A DNA stretch of 64,000 nt from Serpentinicella sp031432315 (GTDB lineage Bacteria; Bacillota; Clostridia; Peptostreptococcales; Natronincolaceae), in the NCBI RefSeq assembly GCF_031432315.1, contig NZ_JAVKGO010000003.1:136947-200946 (forward strand). The letters are read 5' to 3'. This document shows positions 25,924 to 34,309 of the stretch, piece after piece. Within the stretch, counting starts at the first letter, position 1. The number at the start of each line of letters is the position of its first letter. The position numbers and the translations under genes are program-made. The notes beneath the pieces were generated by a model that did no database searches, was not told where the DNA came from, and saw only the letters and a program-made list of their open reading frames with translations.

Positions 25924-27414
25924 ATGAGTCAAATCAGCTACAGAAGCACAAGAGATGAGGGGCAACTTGTTTCGTCTGCCGAAGCGATCGTAAAAGGAAT
26001 CGCCCAGGGTGGAGGACTTTTTGTACCAGATAAAATGCCAAAACTTACAAAAGATCTACAGGGGTTAATGGATTTAGATTATAAACAATTGGCTTATGAA
26101 ATTTTAAGTTTATTTTTAACGGACTTTAAAGAAGAAGAGTTGAAACAATGTATTAATAGTGCCTATGATGAAAAATTTGATACACCAGTTATTGCGCCGG
26201 TTAACAAAAAAGGAAATAAATATTTCCTTGAATTGTTCCATGGTCCAACTTTAGCTTTTAAAGATATGGCACTATCTATTTTACCTTACTTACTAAAAAC
26301 AGCAGCGAAAAAATTAAATATTGATAAAGAAATCGTTATTCTTGCAGCAACTTCAGGAGATACGGGTAAAGCAGCTCTAGAAGGGTTTGCAGATGTTGAT
26401 GGTATAAAAATAATTGTATTTTTCCCGCAAAATGGGGTTAGTGAAGTACAAAGAAAGCAAATGATTACCCAAACTGGTAATAATACATATGTAATAGGTA
26501 TTGATGGTAACTTTGATGATGCCCAAAGTGGCGTTAAAAATATATTTACGGATGAAGCATTCAAAAAAGAATTAGCAAATAATAACCATATGTTTTCATC
26601 AGCAAACTCTATTAATATAGGGCGTCTAGTTCCACAAGTAGTGTATTATTTCTATGTTTATTTACAAATGTGTAAAAACAAAGAAATAGAGCTAGGGGAA
26701 AAAATCAACTTTGTTGTACCCACAGGTAACTTTGGAAATATACTAGCAGGTTATTATGCAAAAGAACTAGGATTACCAATTGACCAATTAATTTGCGCAT
26801 CAAATGAAAATAAAGTGCTATTTGATTTTCTAAGCACTGGAACATACGACAAAGATAGAGCGTTTATTTTAACTACATCTCCATCTATGGATATACTGAT
26901 ATCTAGTAACTTAGAGAGGCTGTTATATGCATTAAGCAACGAAAATGTAGATACAGTAAAAACGCTAATGGAGAGCTTAACAACAAAAGGGACTTATACC
27001 ATTAATGAAGATATGAAAAAGAATTTACGAGGCTTTGTTGGTGGATATGCTACAGAAAAAGAAACAGAAATCGCTATAAAAGAAGTTTTTGAAGAAACAG
27101 GATACGTAATGGATACCCATACAGCTGTTGCTTATGCTGTTCATAACAAGTACAAACAAAATAGTGGCGACGATAAAAAGACAGTAGTAGTTTCAACAGC
27201 AAGTCCATACAAATTTACGTCAGATGTAATGAAGTCCATTGATCCTAAATACAGTGAACAAAACGAATTTAGTTTAATGGAAGAGATGGAAAAAGTATCG
27301 AAGGTTTCTATACCTAAACCTATAAAAGATTTAGATAAAAGACCAATACTACATAAAAAACAATGTAAAAAAGGTGAAATGAAACAACAAGTAGAAGAAA
27401 TACTAGGATTATAA
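25924..27414 (+). CDS. thrC: Threonine synthase
   Basis: 496 aa PLP enzyme converting O-phosphohomoserine to threonine. The PLP-lysine motif is FHGPTLAFKDMAL near residue 105. The phosphate-binding ATSGDTGKAAL, SANSINIGRLVPQ and FVVPTGNFGN stretches are intact. Length fits the long (E. coli/yeast-like) class. TGAGGGGG site. Last gene of the citrate synthase-kinase-thrC unit; a terminator follows at 27451. Confidence 0.97.
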   Translation: MSQISYRSTRDEGQLVSSAEAIVKGIAQGGGLFVPDKMPKLTKDLQGLMDLDYKQLAYEILSLFLTDFKEEELKQCINSAYDEKFDTPVIAPVNKKGNKYFLELFHGPTLAFKDMALSILPYLLKTAAKKLNIDKEIVILAATSGDTGKAALEGFADVDGIKIIVFFPQNGVSEVQRKQMITQTGNNTYVIGIDGNFDDAQSGVKNIFTDEAFKKELANNNHMFSSANSINIGRLVPQVVYYFYVYLQMCKNKEIELGEKINFVVPTGNFGNILAGYYAKELGLPIDQLICASNENKVLFDFLSTGTYDKDRAFILTTSPSMDILISSNLERLLYALSNENVDTVKTLMESLTTKGTYTINEDMKKNLRGFVGGYATEKETEIAIKEVFEETGYVMDTHTAVAYAVHNKYKQNSGDDKKTVVVSTASPYKFTSDVMKSIDPKYSEQNEFSLMEEMEKVSKVSIPKPIKDLDKRPILHKKQCKKGEMKQQVEEILGL

Positions 27415-27450
27415 TGACATATACAAAAATAAAATAGCATAGGTTAAATA

Positions 27451-27497
27451 AAGGACATCCTTAGCATGAGTGTAACAACATTGTACAGGATGTCTTT
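27451..27497 (+). terminator. Terminator after thrC
   Basis: AAGGACATCC (27451-27460) pairs with GGATGTCTTT (27488-27497), T-rich end. It lies inside an in-frame N-terminal extension of the next gene, which argues for a later start there. Confidence 0.65.
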
Positions 27498-27648
27498 TGT
27501 TGATAGATGTACATATAGGAAGGTATATCGTTATTCAATAAGTCCGTATGACGTTGTAAAAGCGTGTCGTTTAATGCAAAACGAAAATTGTTTAAAGAAA
27601 AAATACAGGGGGTATTTATTTAAAAAAATAGAACAGGGGGCGTTTGTG

Positions 27649-27849
27649 ATGGCTTTGAACTACTATGATTTATTAGAAAAATTATCAAAGGAAGCAAAAG
27701 AGGTCTCTAATCAACTGCAACAGATTCAAAAAGAAATGGTCTCAGTTAATTGGAGTAACGATTTAAAAACTGTGAATAGAAGTGAGTTAAAAGAAACCGT
27801 ATTTGACTATATGATCAATGGTGCAGGAAATAATAGAGGATTTTATTAA
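27649..27849 (+). CDS. Small hypothetical protein
   Basis: 66 aa, helical and charged (LEKLSKEAKEVSNQLQQIQKEM), no membrane segment. I start it at the ATG 8 bases after AGGGGG; the same frame is open back to 27466, but that part overlaps the thrC terminator and has unusual composition. No recognised family. Confidence 0.5.
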   Translation: MALNYYDLLEKLSKEAKEVSNQLQQIQKEMVSVNWSNDLKTVNRSELKETVFDYMINGAGNNRGFY

Positions 27850-27923
27850 AGAAATTGAGTAATTACTTTAGTGTAATAATCAAAAAGATAAATATAAATT
27901 AATTAGACAATTTACGAAATAAC

Positions 27924-27952
27924 TTTACAAATATTTCGCTTTACCATATAAT
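27924..27952 (+). promoter_or_regulatory. Promoter of the thiamin operon
   Basis: TTTACA (27924-27929) and perfect TATAAT (27947-27952), 17-base spacer. It lies 30 bases before the TPP riboswitch. Confidence 0.7.
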
Positions 27953-27980
27953 TAACTTAATATTTTGTAAATTAAATAAG

Positions 27981-28085
27981 CAAGCTAGGGGTGCCTTTGG
28001 CTGAGAGGGATTTAAATATCCTAACCCTTCGAACCTGAAGTAGTTAAAACTACCGTAGGGAAGCGCATAATACAAAAATACTACG
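27981..28085 (+). ncRNA. TPP riboswitch (THI element)
   Basis: All conserved blocks are present: GGGGTGCC (27988), GGCTGAGAGGG (28000), ACCCTTCGAACCTGA (28024-28038), GTTAAAACTACCGTAGGGAAGC (28043-28064). It binds thiamin pyrophosphate and precedes thiS-thiF-thiG-thiH. AAGCGC at 28061 can pair with GCGCTT at 28085-28090, linking aptamer and terminator. Confidence 0.97.
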
Positions 28086-28086
28086 C

Positions 28087-28116
28087 GCTTGTTCTATAGA
28101 ACAAGCAATTTTTTTT
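28087..28116 (+). terminator. TPP riboswitch terminator
   Basis: GCTTGTTC-TATA-GAACAAGC followed by AATTTTTTTT. Confidence 0.88.
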
Positions 28117-28125
28117 GTAAAACAT

Positions 28126-28157
28126 ATGCAAATCCTAGGGATTTGCATTTTTTATTT
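28126..28157 (+). terminator. Second, tandem terminator before thiS
   Basis: ATGCAAATCC / GGATTTGCAT with almost no loop, then TTTTTTATTTTT. It lies only 10 bases after the first terminator and 20 before thiS, so leader transcription must pass two stops. Confidence 0.75.
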
Positions 28158-28178
28158 TTGTTACAAGGGGGTGTCAAT

Positions 28179-28373
28179 ATGATTATTAATGGCAAAAAGA
28201 TGGATTTTGAATTAGGCATAACAGTAACAGAAGTATTAAAAAGATTAGAACTGCCTAACCAAACCGTTGTTGTAGAATTAAATCTAGATATTGTACCAGC
28301 TGAAAAATATAATACAACTACCATAAATGAAGGTGACAAGGTAGAAATCGTTAAGTTTGTAGGAGGTGGTTGA
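28179..28373 (+). CDS. thiS: Sulfur carrier protein ThiS
   Basis: 64 aa ubiquitin-like protein that carries sulfur as a C-terminal thiocarboxylate for thiazole formation. It begins MIINGKKMDF behind AAGGGGG and ends in a Gly-rich tail (FVGGG) that includes the essential terminal glycines. An upstream in-frame extension to 28089 overlaps both terminators and is not real. It is followed by a single base and the thiF start. Confidence 0.93.
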   Translation: MIINGKKMDFELGITVTEVLKRLELPNQTVVVELNLDIVPAEKYNTTTINEGDKVEIVKFVGGG

Positions 28374-28374
28374 T

Positions 28375-29181
28375 ATGAGGATAAAAATTAACGAAAGAGA
28401 GATTGCAGTTTCAAACAACTTAACTGTATTTGAGCTAAAAAATAAAGTGAAAAAAGAGGCTGACATTGTTATATACAATGGATTTATTATTAAAGAAGAT
28501 CAATCCATTAAAGAAGGTGACTGTGTTTCTTTTATAAAAAGAGGAGAAATGCCCTCAGAGGAAGACATGGAAGCTTTACTCGTTTCAAGACACACACCCG
28601 GGGTACATCAAAAAATAAAAAATGCTACCGTTGGGATTGCAGGTCTTGGGGGACTAGGCTCAAACATTGCCATATCCCTAGCAAGAATAGGGATAGGAAA
28701 GCTGCTTTTAGTTGATTTTGACGTTGTAGAGCCAAGCAACTTAAATAGACAGCAGTACTTGATCAAACACATTGGCATGTACAAAACCGATGCACTGAAA
28801 GCTTTAATCCATGAAATTAACCCCTTTGTAGAAGTAGAAACGAAGAACTTATTTTTAGAAACATCCAATATTAAACCTACTTTTGAAAATGTGGATGTAG
28901 TTGTAGAAGCCTTCGATAACCCAAATTGCAAAGCCGATTTAGTAACCACAACCTTAACACAGCTAAAAGGAAAGCCCGTCGTAGCCGCATCAGGATTAGC
29001 AGGATACGCTTCAAGCAATCAAATTGAAACAAAAAAAGTAAAAGAAAACTTTTATTTAGTAGGAGATGATGTATCCGAAGCCAAACCTGGAAGTGGATTG
29101 ATGGCACCTAGGGTAGGAGTAGCTGCAAACCATCAGGCAAATATGGTACTTAGAATTTTATTAGATGAAAAAGAAATTTAG
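28375..29181 (+). CDS. thiF: ThiF-family adenylyltransferase with N-terminal ThiS-like domain
   Basis: 268 aa. Residues 1-60 look like a second ubiquitin/ThiS-like domain (MRIKINEREIAV, ending in FIKRGE without GG). Residues 80-268 are the E1-like enzyme: ATP loop AGLGGLGSNIA, DFDVVEPSNLNRQQY and EAFDNPNCKADL. It adenylates the ThiS C-terminus for sulfur loading. The zinc-binding CxxC pairs of E. coli ThiF are absent, as in the shorter family-2 type. Start is the ATG behind AGGAGG; a GTG 9 bases earlier overlaps that site. Confidence 0.93.
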   Translation: MRIKINEREIAVSNNLTVFELKNKVKKEADIVIYNGFIIKEDQSIKEGDCVSFIKRGEMPSEEDMEALLVSRHTPGVHQKIKNATVGIAGLGGLGSNIAISLARIGIGKLLLVDFDVVEPSNLNRQQYLIKHIGMYKTDALKALIHEINPFVEVETKNLFLETSNIKPTFENVDVVVEAFDNPNCKADLVTTTLTQLKGKPVVAASGLAGYASSNQIETKKVKENFYLVGDDVSEAKPGSGLMAPRVGVAANHQANMVLRILLDEKEI

Positions 29182-29196
29182 AAAGGAGTGGAAAAG

Positions 29197-29973
29197 ATGG
29201 ATGAATTTAAAATAGGTGGTGAAGCGTTAAAAAGCCGGTTATTAGTAGGAACAGGGAAGTATCCTAACCACAAAATAATGTATGACGCCATTAAGCATTG
29301 CGGTACACAGGTGGTTACAATGGCACTGAGAAGAGTGGATCTAGATTCAAAGGAAGATAACATCGTAGAGTACATACCTAAAAATTGTATTTTACTACCT
29401 AACACCTCCGGGGCAAGAAATGCAGAGGAAGCAGTAAGGATTGCCCGGTTAGCCAAAGCCATGGGTTGTGGAAACTGGATTAAGATTGAGGTAATTAGTG
29501 ATAACAAATACTTGTTACCAGATAATATAGAAACCATAAAAGCCACAGAAATATTAGCAAAAGAAGGTTTTAATATATTGCCTTACATGAGCCCAGACCT
29601 TATGGCAGGAAAACAAATGATTGAAGCTGGAGCAGCAGCGGTCATGCCTTTGGGATCACCCATTGGTACAAATAGAGGGATTAGAACAAAAGAGATCGTT
29701 CAAATCATGATTGATGAACTTGATGCCCCAATTATTGTAGACGCCGGCATCGGAAAACCTTCAGAGGCGGCAGAAGCCATGGAAATGGGCGCAGCAGCAG
29801 TCCTTGTAAATACAGCAATCGCCACAGCAACAGATCCAATTCAAATGGCAGAAGCCTTTGACCTAGCAGTAAAAGCCGGAAGAATGGCCTATCTTGCGAA
29901 AACCGGTCCAGTAGGACAAATTGCAAAAGCATCATCCCCATTAACAGGCTTCTTATCAGAAGGTGGGTTATAA
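29197..29973 (+). CDS. thiG: Thiazole synthase
   Basis: 258 aa TIM-barrel enzyme forming the thiazole phosphate from DXP, ThiS thiocarboxylate and dehydroglycine. FKIGGEALKSRLLVGTGKYP at the N-terminus, KIEVISDNKYLLPDN (Schiff-base Lys region), MPLGSPIGTNRGI and DAGIGKPSEAAEAMEMGA are canonical. Start is the ATG after AAAGGAG. The stop overlaps the thiH ATG (TAATG). Confidence 0.97.
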   Translation: MDEFKIGGEALKSRLLVGTGKYPNHKIMYDAIKHCGTQVVTMALRRVDLDSKEDNIVEYIPKNCILLPNTSGARNAEEAVRIARLAKAMGCGNWIKIEVISDNKYLLPDNIETIKATEILAKEGFNILPYMSPDLMAGKQMIEAGAAAVMPLGSPIGTNRGIRTKEIVQIMIDELDAPIIVDAGIGKPSEAAEAMEMGAAAVLVNTAIATATDPIQMAEAFDLAVKAGRMAYLAKTGPVGQIAKASSPLTGFLSEGGL

Positions 29974-31076
29974 TGAGCTTTCTCGATTTTAAGAAAAATG
30001 TATCACAGATAAACTTTGATGATTATTTTAGCAAGGTATCAAAGAATGATGTCCTTAAAGCATTGAATAAGCGTAAAGTTGACTATTACGACTACTTAAC
30101 CCTATTGTCACCGGTGGGGGAAAATTGTTTAGAAGAAATGGCACAAAAATCAAGAGAATTATCCCTACAGCATTTTGGAAAAACCATTTTACTCTATACA
30201 CCGATGTATTTATCTAACCATTGTGTAAATGTCTGTGCCTACTGTGGTTTTAATAAAGAAAACAACATCCCTCGTAAAAAACTAACAGCCGAAGAAATAG
30301 AAAAAGAAGCAAAACAAATTGCAGCCACAGGACTAAAACATATTTTAATTTTAACAGGAGAATCAAGGGAAGAAACACCGGTCTCCTACATTAAAGATTC
30401 CGTTAAAATATTAAAAAAATACTTCCAGGGCATCGCCATAGAAATATACCCCTTAGAAGAAAATGAATATAAAGCGTTAATTGATGCTGGGGTCGATAGC
30501 TTGACGATTTATCAAGAAGTTTACGACGAAGAAATTTACGATAAAGTGCATATATCCGGTCCTAAAAAGGATTACAAGTACAGACTCGATGCACCGGAAA
30601 GAGCCTGTAAAGCCCAAATAAGAGGGGTAAACATCGGTGCCCTTTTAGGAATAAATAACTGGCGAGAGGAAGCCTTCATGACAGGACTTCATGGTCAGTA
30701 CTTGCAAGATAAGTACCCAGAAGTAGAGCTGAGTATATCCCTGCCAAGAATGCGCCCCCATGTTGGCCATAAAAATTATAAAGAGTTAGTCAATGACAAA
30801 AACCTTGTACAAATTATGCTCGCTTCCCGTATTTTCTTACCAAGAGCAGGCATAACCATATCAACCCGGGAACAAAAAAGCTTTAGAGACAACCTAGTGC
30901 CCCTAGGCGTAACAAAAATGTCCGCCGGAGTCTCAACAGAAGTAGGAGGACATAGCTCAGAGGAAAAGACCCCAAGTCAATTTGACATCAGCGATGAAAG
31001 AACCGTACAAGAAATGAAAGAAATGATTTTATCAAAAGGCTATCAACCAATATTCAAAGACTGGATGGCTATTTAA
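29973..31076 (+). CDS. thiH: 2-iminoacetate synthase (radical SAM)
   Basis: 367 aa radical SAM enzyme that cleaves tyrosine to give dehydroglycine, the anaerobic replacement for ThiO glycine oxidase. The [4Fe-4S] motif CVNVCAYCGF (CxxxCxxC) lies near residue 83, and ILILTGESREE and IEIYPLEENEYK are typical. It overlaps thiG by one base. A repeat-filled gap of 500 bases follows before the next thi gene. Confidence 0.97.
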   Translation: MSFLDFKKNVSQINFDDYFSKVSKNDVLKALNKRKVDYYDYLTLLSPVGENCLEEMAQKSRELSLQHFGKTILLYTPMYLSNHCVNVCAYCGFNKENNIPRKKLTAEEIEKEAKQIAATGLKHILILTGESREETPVSYIKDSVKILKKYFQGIAIEIYPLEENEYKALIDAGVDSLTIYQEVYDEEIYDKVHISGPKKDYKYRLDAPERACKAQIRGVNIGALLGINNWREEAFMTGLHGQYLQDKYPEVELSISLPRMRPHVGHKNYKELVNDKNLVQIMLASRIFLPRAGITISTREQKSFRDNLVPLGVTKMSAGVSTEVGGHSSEEKTPSQFDISDERTVQEMKEMILSKGYQPIFKDWMAI

Positions 31077-31574
31077 CACATTTGTAGTTGTCATGGTTTT
31101 ATATTTAAAGCTTTTAACTAACCAACTAACCAACTAACCAACTGACCAACTAGAGGAGAATTCATTCTCCGACATTGCCTGTCATTACGAATGAAGTAAA
31201 GGGTTTGGTTTCAATCTTAAGCATTTGGATCTATATCTGTAAAGTTAGTAGAGGAGAATTCATTCTCCGCATTCCATGTCATTGCGAATAAAGTAAAGGG
31301 TTACGTTTCGATCTTAAGCATTTGGATCTATATCTATAAAGTAAGTAGAGGAGAATTCATTCTCCGCATTCCATGTCATTGAGAATGAAGTAAAGGGTTG
31401 GTTTTGATCTTACATTTGAATCTATACCTCTAAATGTAAGAAGAGGAGAATTCATTCTCCGACACCTGAACGCAGTGAAGAATCTGATTTTATGTTTAAT
31501 GCTTTTAACCAACCAACAAACCAACTAACCAACTGACCAACTGGTTAACCAACTATTCCCCCAGGAGGTGAACA
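31077..31574. repeat. Repeat-rich gap between thiH and the thiD2-thiE fusion
   Basis: No gene. It contains AACCAACT-type short tandem repeats (31120-31152 and 31507-31552) and four copies of GGAGAATTCATTCTCC (31155, 31253, 31350, 31445). Each copy is spaced by about 95 bases and followed by a degenerate GTCATT...GAATGAAGTAAAGGG segment and a shared ATCTTAAGCATTTGGATCTA stretch, so the block is an array of roughly 97-bp units. Confidence 0.85.
31155..31170. repeat. GGAGAATTCATTCTCC palindrome, copies 1-4 of the array
   Basis: First of four exact copies (31155-31170, 31253-31268, 31350-31365, 31445-31460). The arms GGAGAAT / ATTCTCC pair over 7 bp. All share a 5' AGA flank and most a 3' G flank. 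Confidence 0.9.
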
Positions 31575-32597
31575 ATGAATACCCTTCGAATAATCGACGC
31601 AAATATCAATAGAGTTTCAGAAGGCGTAAGAGTACTAGAAGACATATCCCGATTCGTACTAAACAACAAAAACCTTACAGAAGCCCTAAGAAACCTAAGA
31701 CACATGATTCGTAAAGGCTTTGAGAATGAAAGCCTAATAGCCCACCGAGACGCAATCAATGATATAGGCTACGACATCTCAGTTAGTAATGAATTAGACA
31801 AAAAAGAAAACCTAAACAACCTAGTACAGGCCAATTTTAAACGAATACAGGAAGGACTAAGATCTATAGAGGAAGGTTTAAAAATTGTAGGGCATTACAA
31901 CGCATCAAAACTTTACGAAAACCTCCGCTATAAAGCCTATAACCTAGAAAAAGAATTTTATATAAAACTTAAACCAAACCTCATTGATACAGATATCTAC
32001 TGCATACTAGGAGAGGACTTCTCCTTAGGACGAAGCAACGTAGAAATGACTAAAATACTAATAGAAGCAGGCATCAAAGTAATCCAATATCGTGAGAAGA
32101 AAAAGGAAAAGGGGGAAAAGTACCAAGAATGTCTGCAAATTCGTAAACTTACAACAGAAGCAGGTGTCGCCTTTATTGTAAACGACGATGCAGATATTGC
32201 CCTAGCAGTAAAAGCCGATGGCATACATATTGGACAAGAAGATATGCCTATAAAAGAGGTAAGAAAAATTGTTGGTAATATGACCATTGGTTTGTCTACC
32301 CATAATCCAAATCAAGCAAAAAAAGCAGTAGAAGAGGGTGCAGACTACATAGGTGCCGGACCAGTTTTTGAGACAAAAACAAAGCAAGGGGTTGAACCTT
32401 CCCAAGGACTAGATTATCTAAAATGGGTTTCAGAAAATATTGATATTCCTTATGTAGCAATAGGAGGAATAAAAGAAGCAAACATTAGTCAAGTAAAAGC
32501 CCATGGGGGAAAATGCTTTGCTATGATATCAGAAATATTAAGCGAAAAAGAACCAAAAGAAAAAATAAAACAAATTAGAAAAAACTTCAGATGTTGA
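31575..32597 (+). CDS. thiE: ThiD2-ThiE fusion: HMP-phosphate kinase / thiamin phosphate synthase
   Basis: 340 aa. Residues 1-125 match the ThiD2 family (LRIIDANINRVSEGVRVLED, LRHMIRKGF, RIQEGLRSIEEGLK), a kinase unrelated to ThiD that phosphorylates HMP-P only. Residues 135-340 are ThiE: VIQYREKKKE, FIVNDDADIALAVKADGIHIGQEDMP, GLSTHNPNQA, GAGPVFETKTK and AIGGIKEANI, with all pyrophosphate- and phosphate-binding residues. It would therefore phosphorylate HMP-P and couple it to thiazole phosphate. AGGAGGTG site. Separated from thiH and thiC by repeat blocks. Confidence 0.9.
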   Translation: MNTLRIIDANINRVSEGVRVLEDISRFVLNNKNLTEALRNLRHMIRKGFENESLIAHRDAINDIGYDISVSNELDKKENLNNLVQANFKRIQEGLRSIEEGLKIVGHYNASKLYENLRYKAYNLEKEFYIKLKPNLIDTDIYCILGEDFSLGRSNVEMTKILIEAGIKVIQYREKKKEKGEKYQECLQIRKLTTEAGVAFIVNDDADIALAVKADGIHIGQEDMPIKEVRKIVGNMTIGLSTHNPNQAKKAVEEGADYIGAGPVFETKTKQGVEPSQGLDYLKWVSENIDIPYVAIGGIKEANISQVKAHGGKCFAMISEILSEKEPKEKIKQIRKNFRC

Positions 32598-32980
32598 GTA
32601 GTTAAAATCTCTGATACAAGGAATAAAATTTTAGATGAGAACGCCCTAAAAGGTTTATGTTTTTTTATGTATGTCATACTGAACGAAGTGAAGTATCTTG
32701 GTTCTAAGGACCTGTCATACTGAGCCAAGGGAAGAAGCAGGAATTTAAACGCTTGTCATTCTGAACGTAGGGAAGAATCTCGGCTTTGACTTTATTGTTC
32801 CAAAATAAAGTAGAGGAGAATTCATTCTCCGACATTAACAATAGATTGTGCCTTGTCATACTGAACGAAGTGAAGTATCTCGTTTTTGATTTGTACGTCA
32901 TATTGAAACAGTCGTTATTGGGGTGCATCACTTAACTAAATAACAATATGCAACAAATTATGAATTTAAAACTTTATTAA
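32598..32980. repeat. Repeat block between thiE fusion and thiC
   Basis: No gene. Four copies of the 28-bp GTCATnCTGA repeat (near 32672, 32715, 32754 and 32852) and one GGAGAATTCATTCTCC palindrome (32815-32830). No second TPP riboswitch is present before thiC. Confidence 0.85.
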
Positions 32981-32995
32981 AGGGAGATGGTATAT

Positions 32996-34309
32996 ATGAA
33001 CTATACAACACAAATGGATGCAGCAAGAAAAGGCATCGTAACAGTACAAATGGAAATTGTTGCAAAGAAAGAACAAATGGACGTAAACTTTTTAAGAGAA
33101 AAAGTAGCAGCTGGTCAAATCGTCATACCAGCAAATAAAAACCACAAGTCCTTAGACCCAGAAGGAATCGGAGAAGGACTAAAAACAAAAATCAATGTTA
33201 ACTTAGGTATTTCAAAAGACTGTCCTAGCTTTGAACCTGAATTTGAAAAAGTAAGAACAGCCCTAGATATGAAAGCAGAAGCCATAATGGACTTAAGCTC
33301 CTTTGGAAAAACAGAAGAATTTAGACAAAAACTAATTGATATGTCCCCAGCTATGATTGGAACCGTACCAATTTACGATGCAGTAGGCTTCTATGACAAA
33401 GAATTACAAGACATAACCGCGAAAGAATTTATTGACGTTGTTGAAAAACATGCAAAAGATGGGGTAGACTTTATTACAATCCATGCAGGGATTAATAGAG
33501 AAACAGCAGAGGTATTTAAAAGAAATAAAAGACTAACAAATATCGTTTCAAGAGGTGGTTCCCTGCTATACGCTTGGATGGAACTAAACAACAAAGAAAA
33601 CCCATTCTTTGAGTACTATGATGAAGTACTAGAGATCTGTGAAAAATATGACCTAACTCTAAGTTTAGGAGATGCTTGTAGACCAGGAAGTATCAACGAT
33701 GCTACGGATGCAAGTCAAATTAAAGAGCTTATGATCCTTGGAGAGCTAACAAAAAGAGCTTGGGAACGAAACGTACAAGTTATGATCGAAGGACCAGGGC
33801 ATATGCCAATTAACGAAATCGCCGCAAATATGGTTATCGAGAAAAAACTTTGCCATGGTGCACCATTTTATGTACTTGGACCCCTAGTTACAGACGTAGC
33901 ACCGGGCTATGACCATATAACCAGTGCCATCGGTGGTGCCATTGCCGCAAGTCACGGAGCCGACTTCCTTTGCTACGTAACCCCAGCAGAGCATTTAAGA
34001 CTGCCAAACCTTGATGATATGAAAGAAGGAATAATCGCATCAAAAATCGCAGCCCATGCCGCAGACATTGCAAAAGGCATCAAAGGCGCAAAACAGTGGG
34101 ACTACGAAATGAGTAAAGCCAGACAAGAACTAAACTGGGAGAGAATGTTCGACCTTGCAATAGACCCAGAAAAAGCAAGAAGATACAGAAAAGAATCAAA
34201 TCCAGAGCATGAAGATAGCTGTACAATGTGCGGGAAAATGTGCTCCATGAGAAACATGAACAAAGTCATGGAAGGTAAAAACATTAACATTCTAAGAGAA
34301 GATGACTAA
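32996..34309 (+). CDS. thiC: Phosphomethylpyrimidine synthase
   Basis: 437 aa radical SAM-type enzyme converting AIR to HMP phosphate. EGPGHMPINEIAAN, PFYVLGPLVTDVAPGYDHI and the C-terminal cluster motif SCTMCGKMCSMRNM are present. The cluster cysteines are spaced C-x2-C-x3-C, one residue shorter than the C-x2-C-x4-C of E. coli or Bacillus; it lacks the long N-terminal extension, as in other anaerobes. Start is the ATG 9 bases after AGGGAG; an ATG at 32987 touches that site. One-base overlap with tenI (TAATG). Confidence 0.96.
   Translation: MNYTTQMDAARKGIVTVQMEIVAKKEQMDVNFLREKVAAGQIVIPANKNHKSLDPEGIGEGLKTKINVNLGISKDCPSFEPEFEKVRTALDMKAEAIMDLSSFGKTEEFRQKLIDMSPAMIGTVPIYDAVGFYDKELQDITAKEFIDVVEKHAKDGVDFITIHAGINRETAEVFKRNKRLTNIVSRGGSLLYAWMELNNKENPFFEYYDEVLEICEKYDLTLSLGDACRPGSINDATDASQIKELMILGELTKRAWERNVQVMIEGPGHMPINEIAANMVIEKKLCHGAPFYVLGPLVTDVAPGYDHITSAIGGAIAASHGADFLCYVTPAEHLRLPNLDDMKEGIIASKIAAHAADIAKGIKGAKQWDYEMSKARQELNWERMFDLAIDPEKARRYRKESNPEHEDSCTMCGKMCSMRNMNKVMEGKNINILREDD

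Noticed and set aside
27466..27648. 61-residue N-terminal extension of the small hypothetical protein
   Set aside because: It overlaps the thrC terminator, and the ATG at 27649 has an AGGGGG site at proper spacing.
28089..28178. N-terminal extension of thiS through the riboswitch terminators
   Set aside because: It encodes the two terminator hairpins, lacks a ribosome site, and the ATG at 28179 has a perfect site and gives the normal ThiS length.
31120..31152. AACCAACT tandem repeats considered as a CRISPR-like array
   Set aside because: Units are 8 bases with no unique spacers; a simple tandem repeat.
31155..31460. Four regularly spaced palindromes considered as a CRISPR array
   Set aside because: The repeat is 16 bp with about 80-base intervening sequences that are themselves similar to each other, and there are no cas genes.
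32996..34309. ThiC cluster motif C-x2-C-x3-C as a defective site
   Set aside because: All three cysteines are present and the shorter spacing is probably normal for the short anaerobic ThiC group; not evidence of inactivation.
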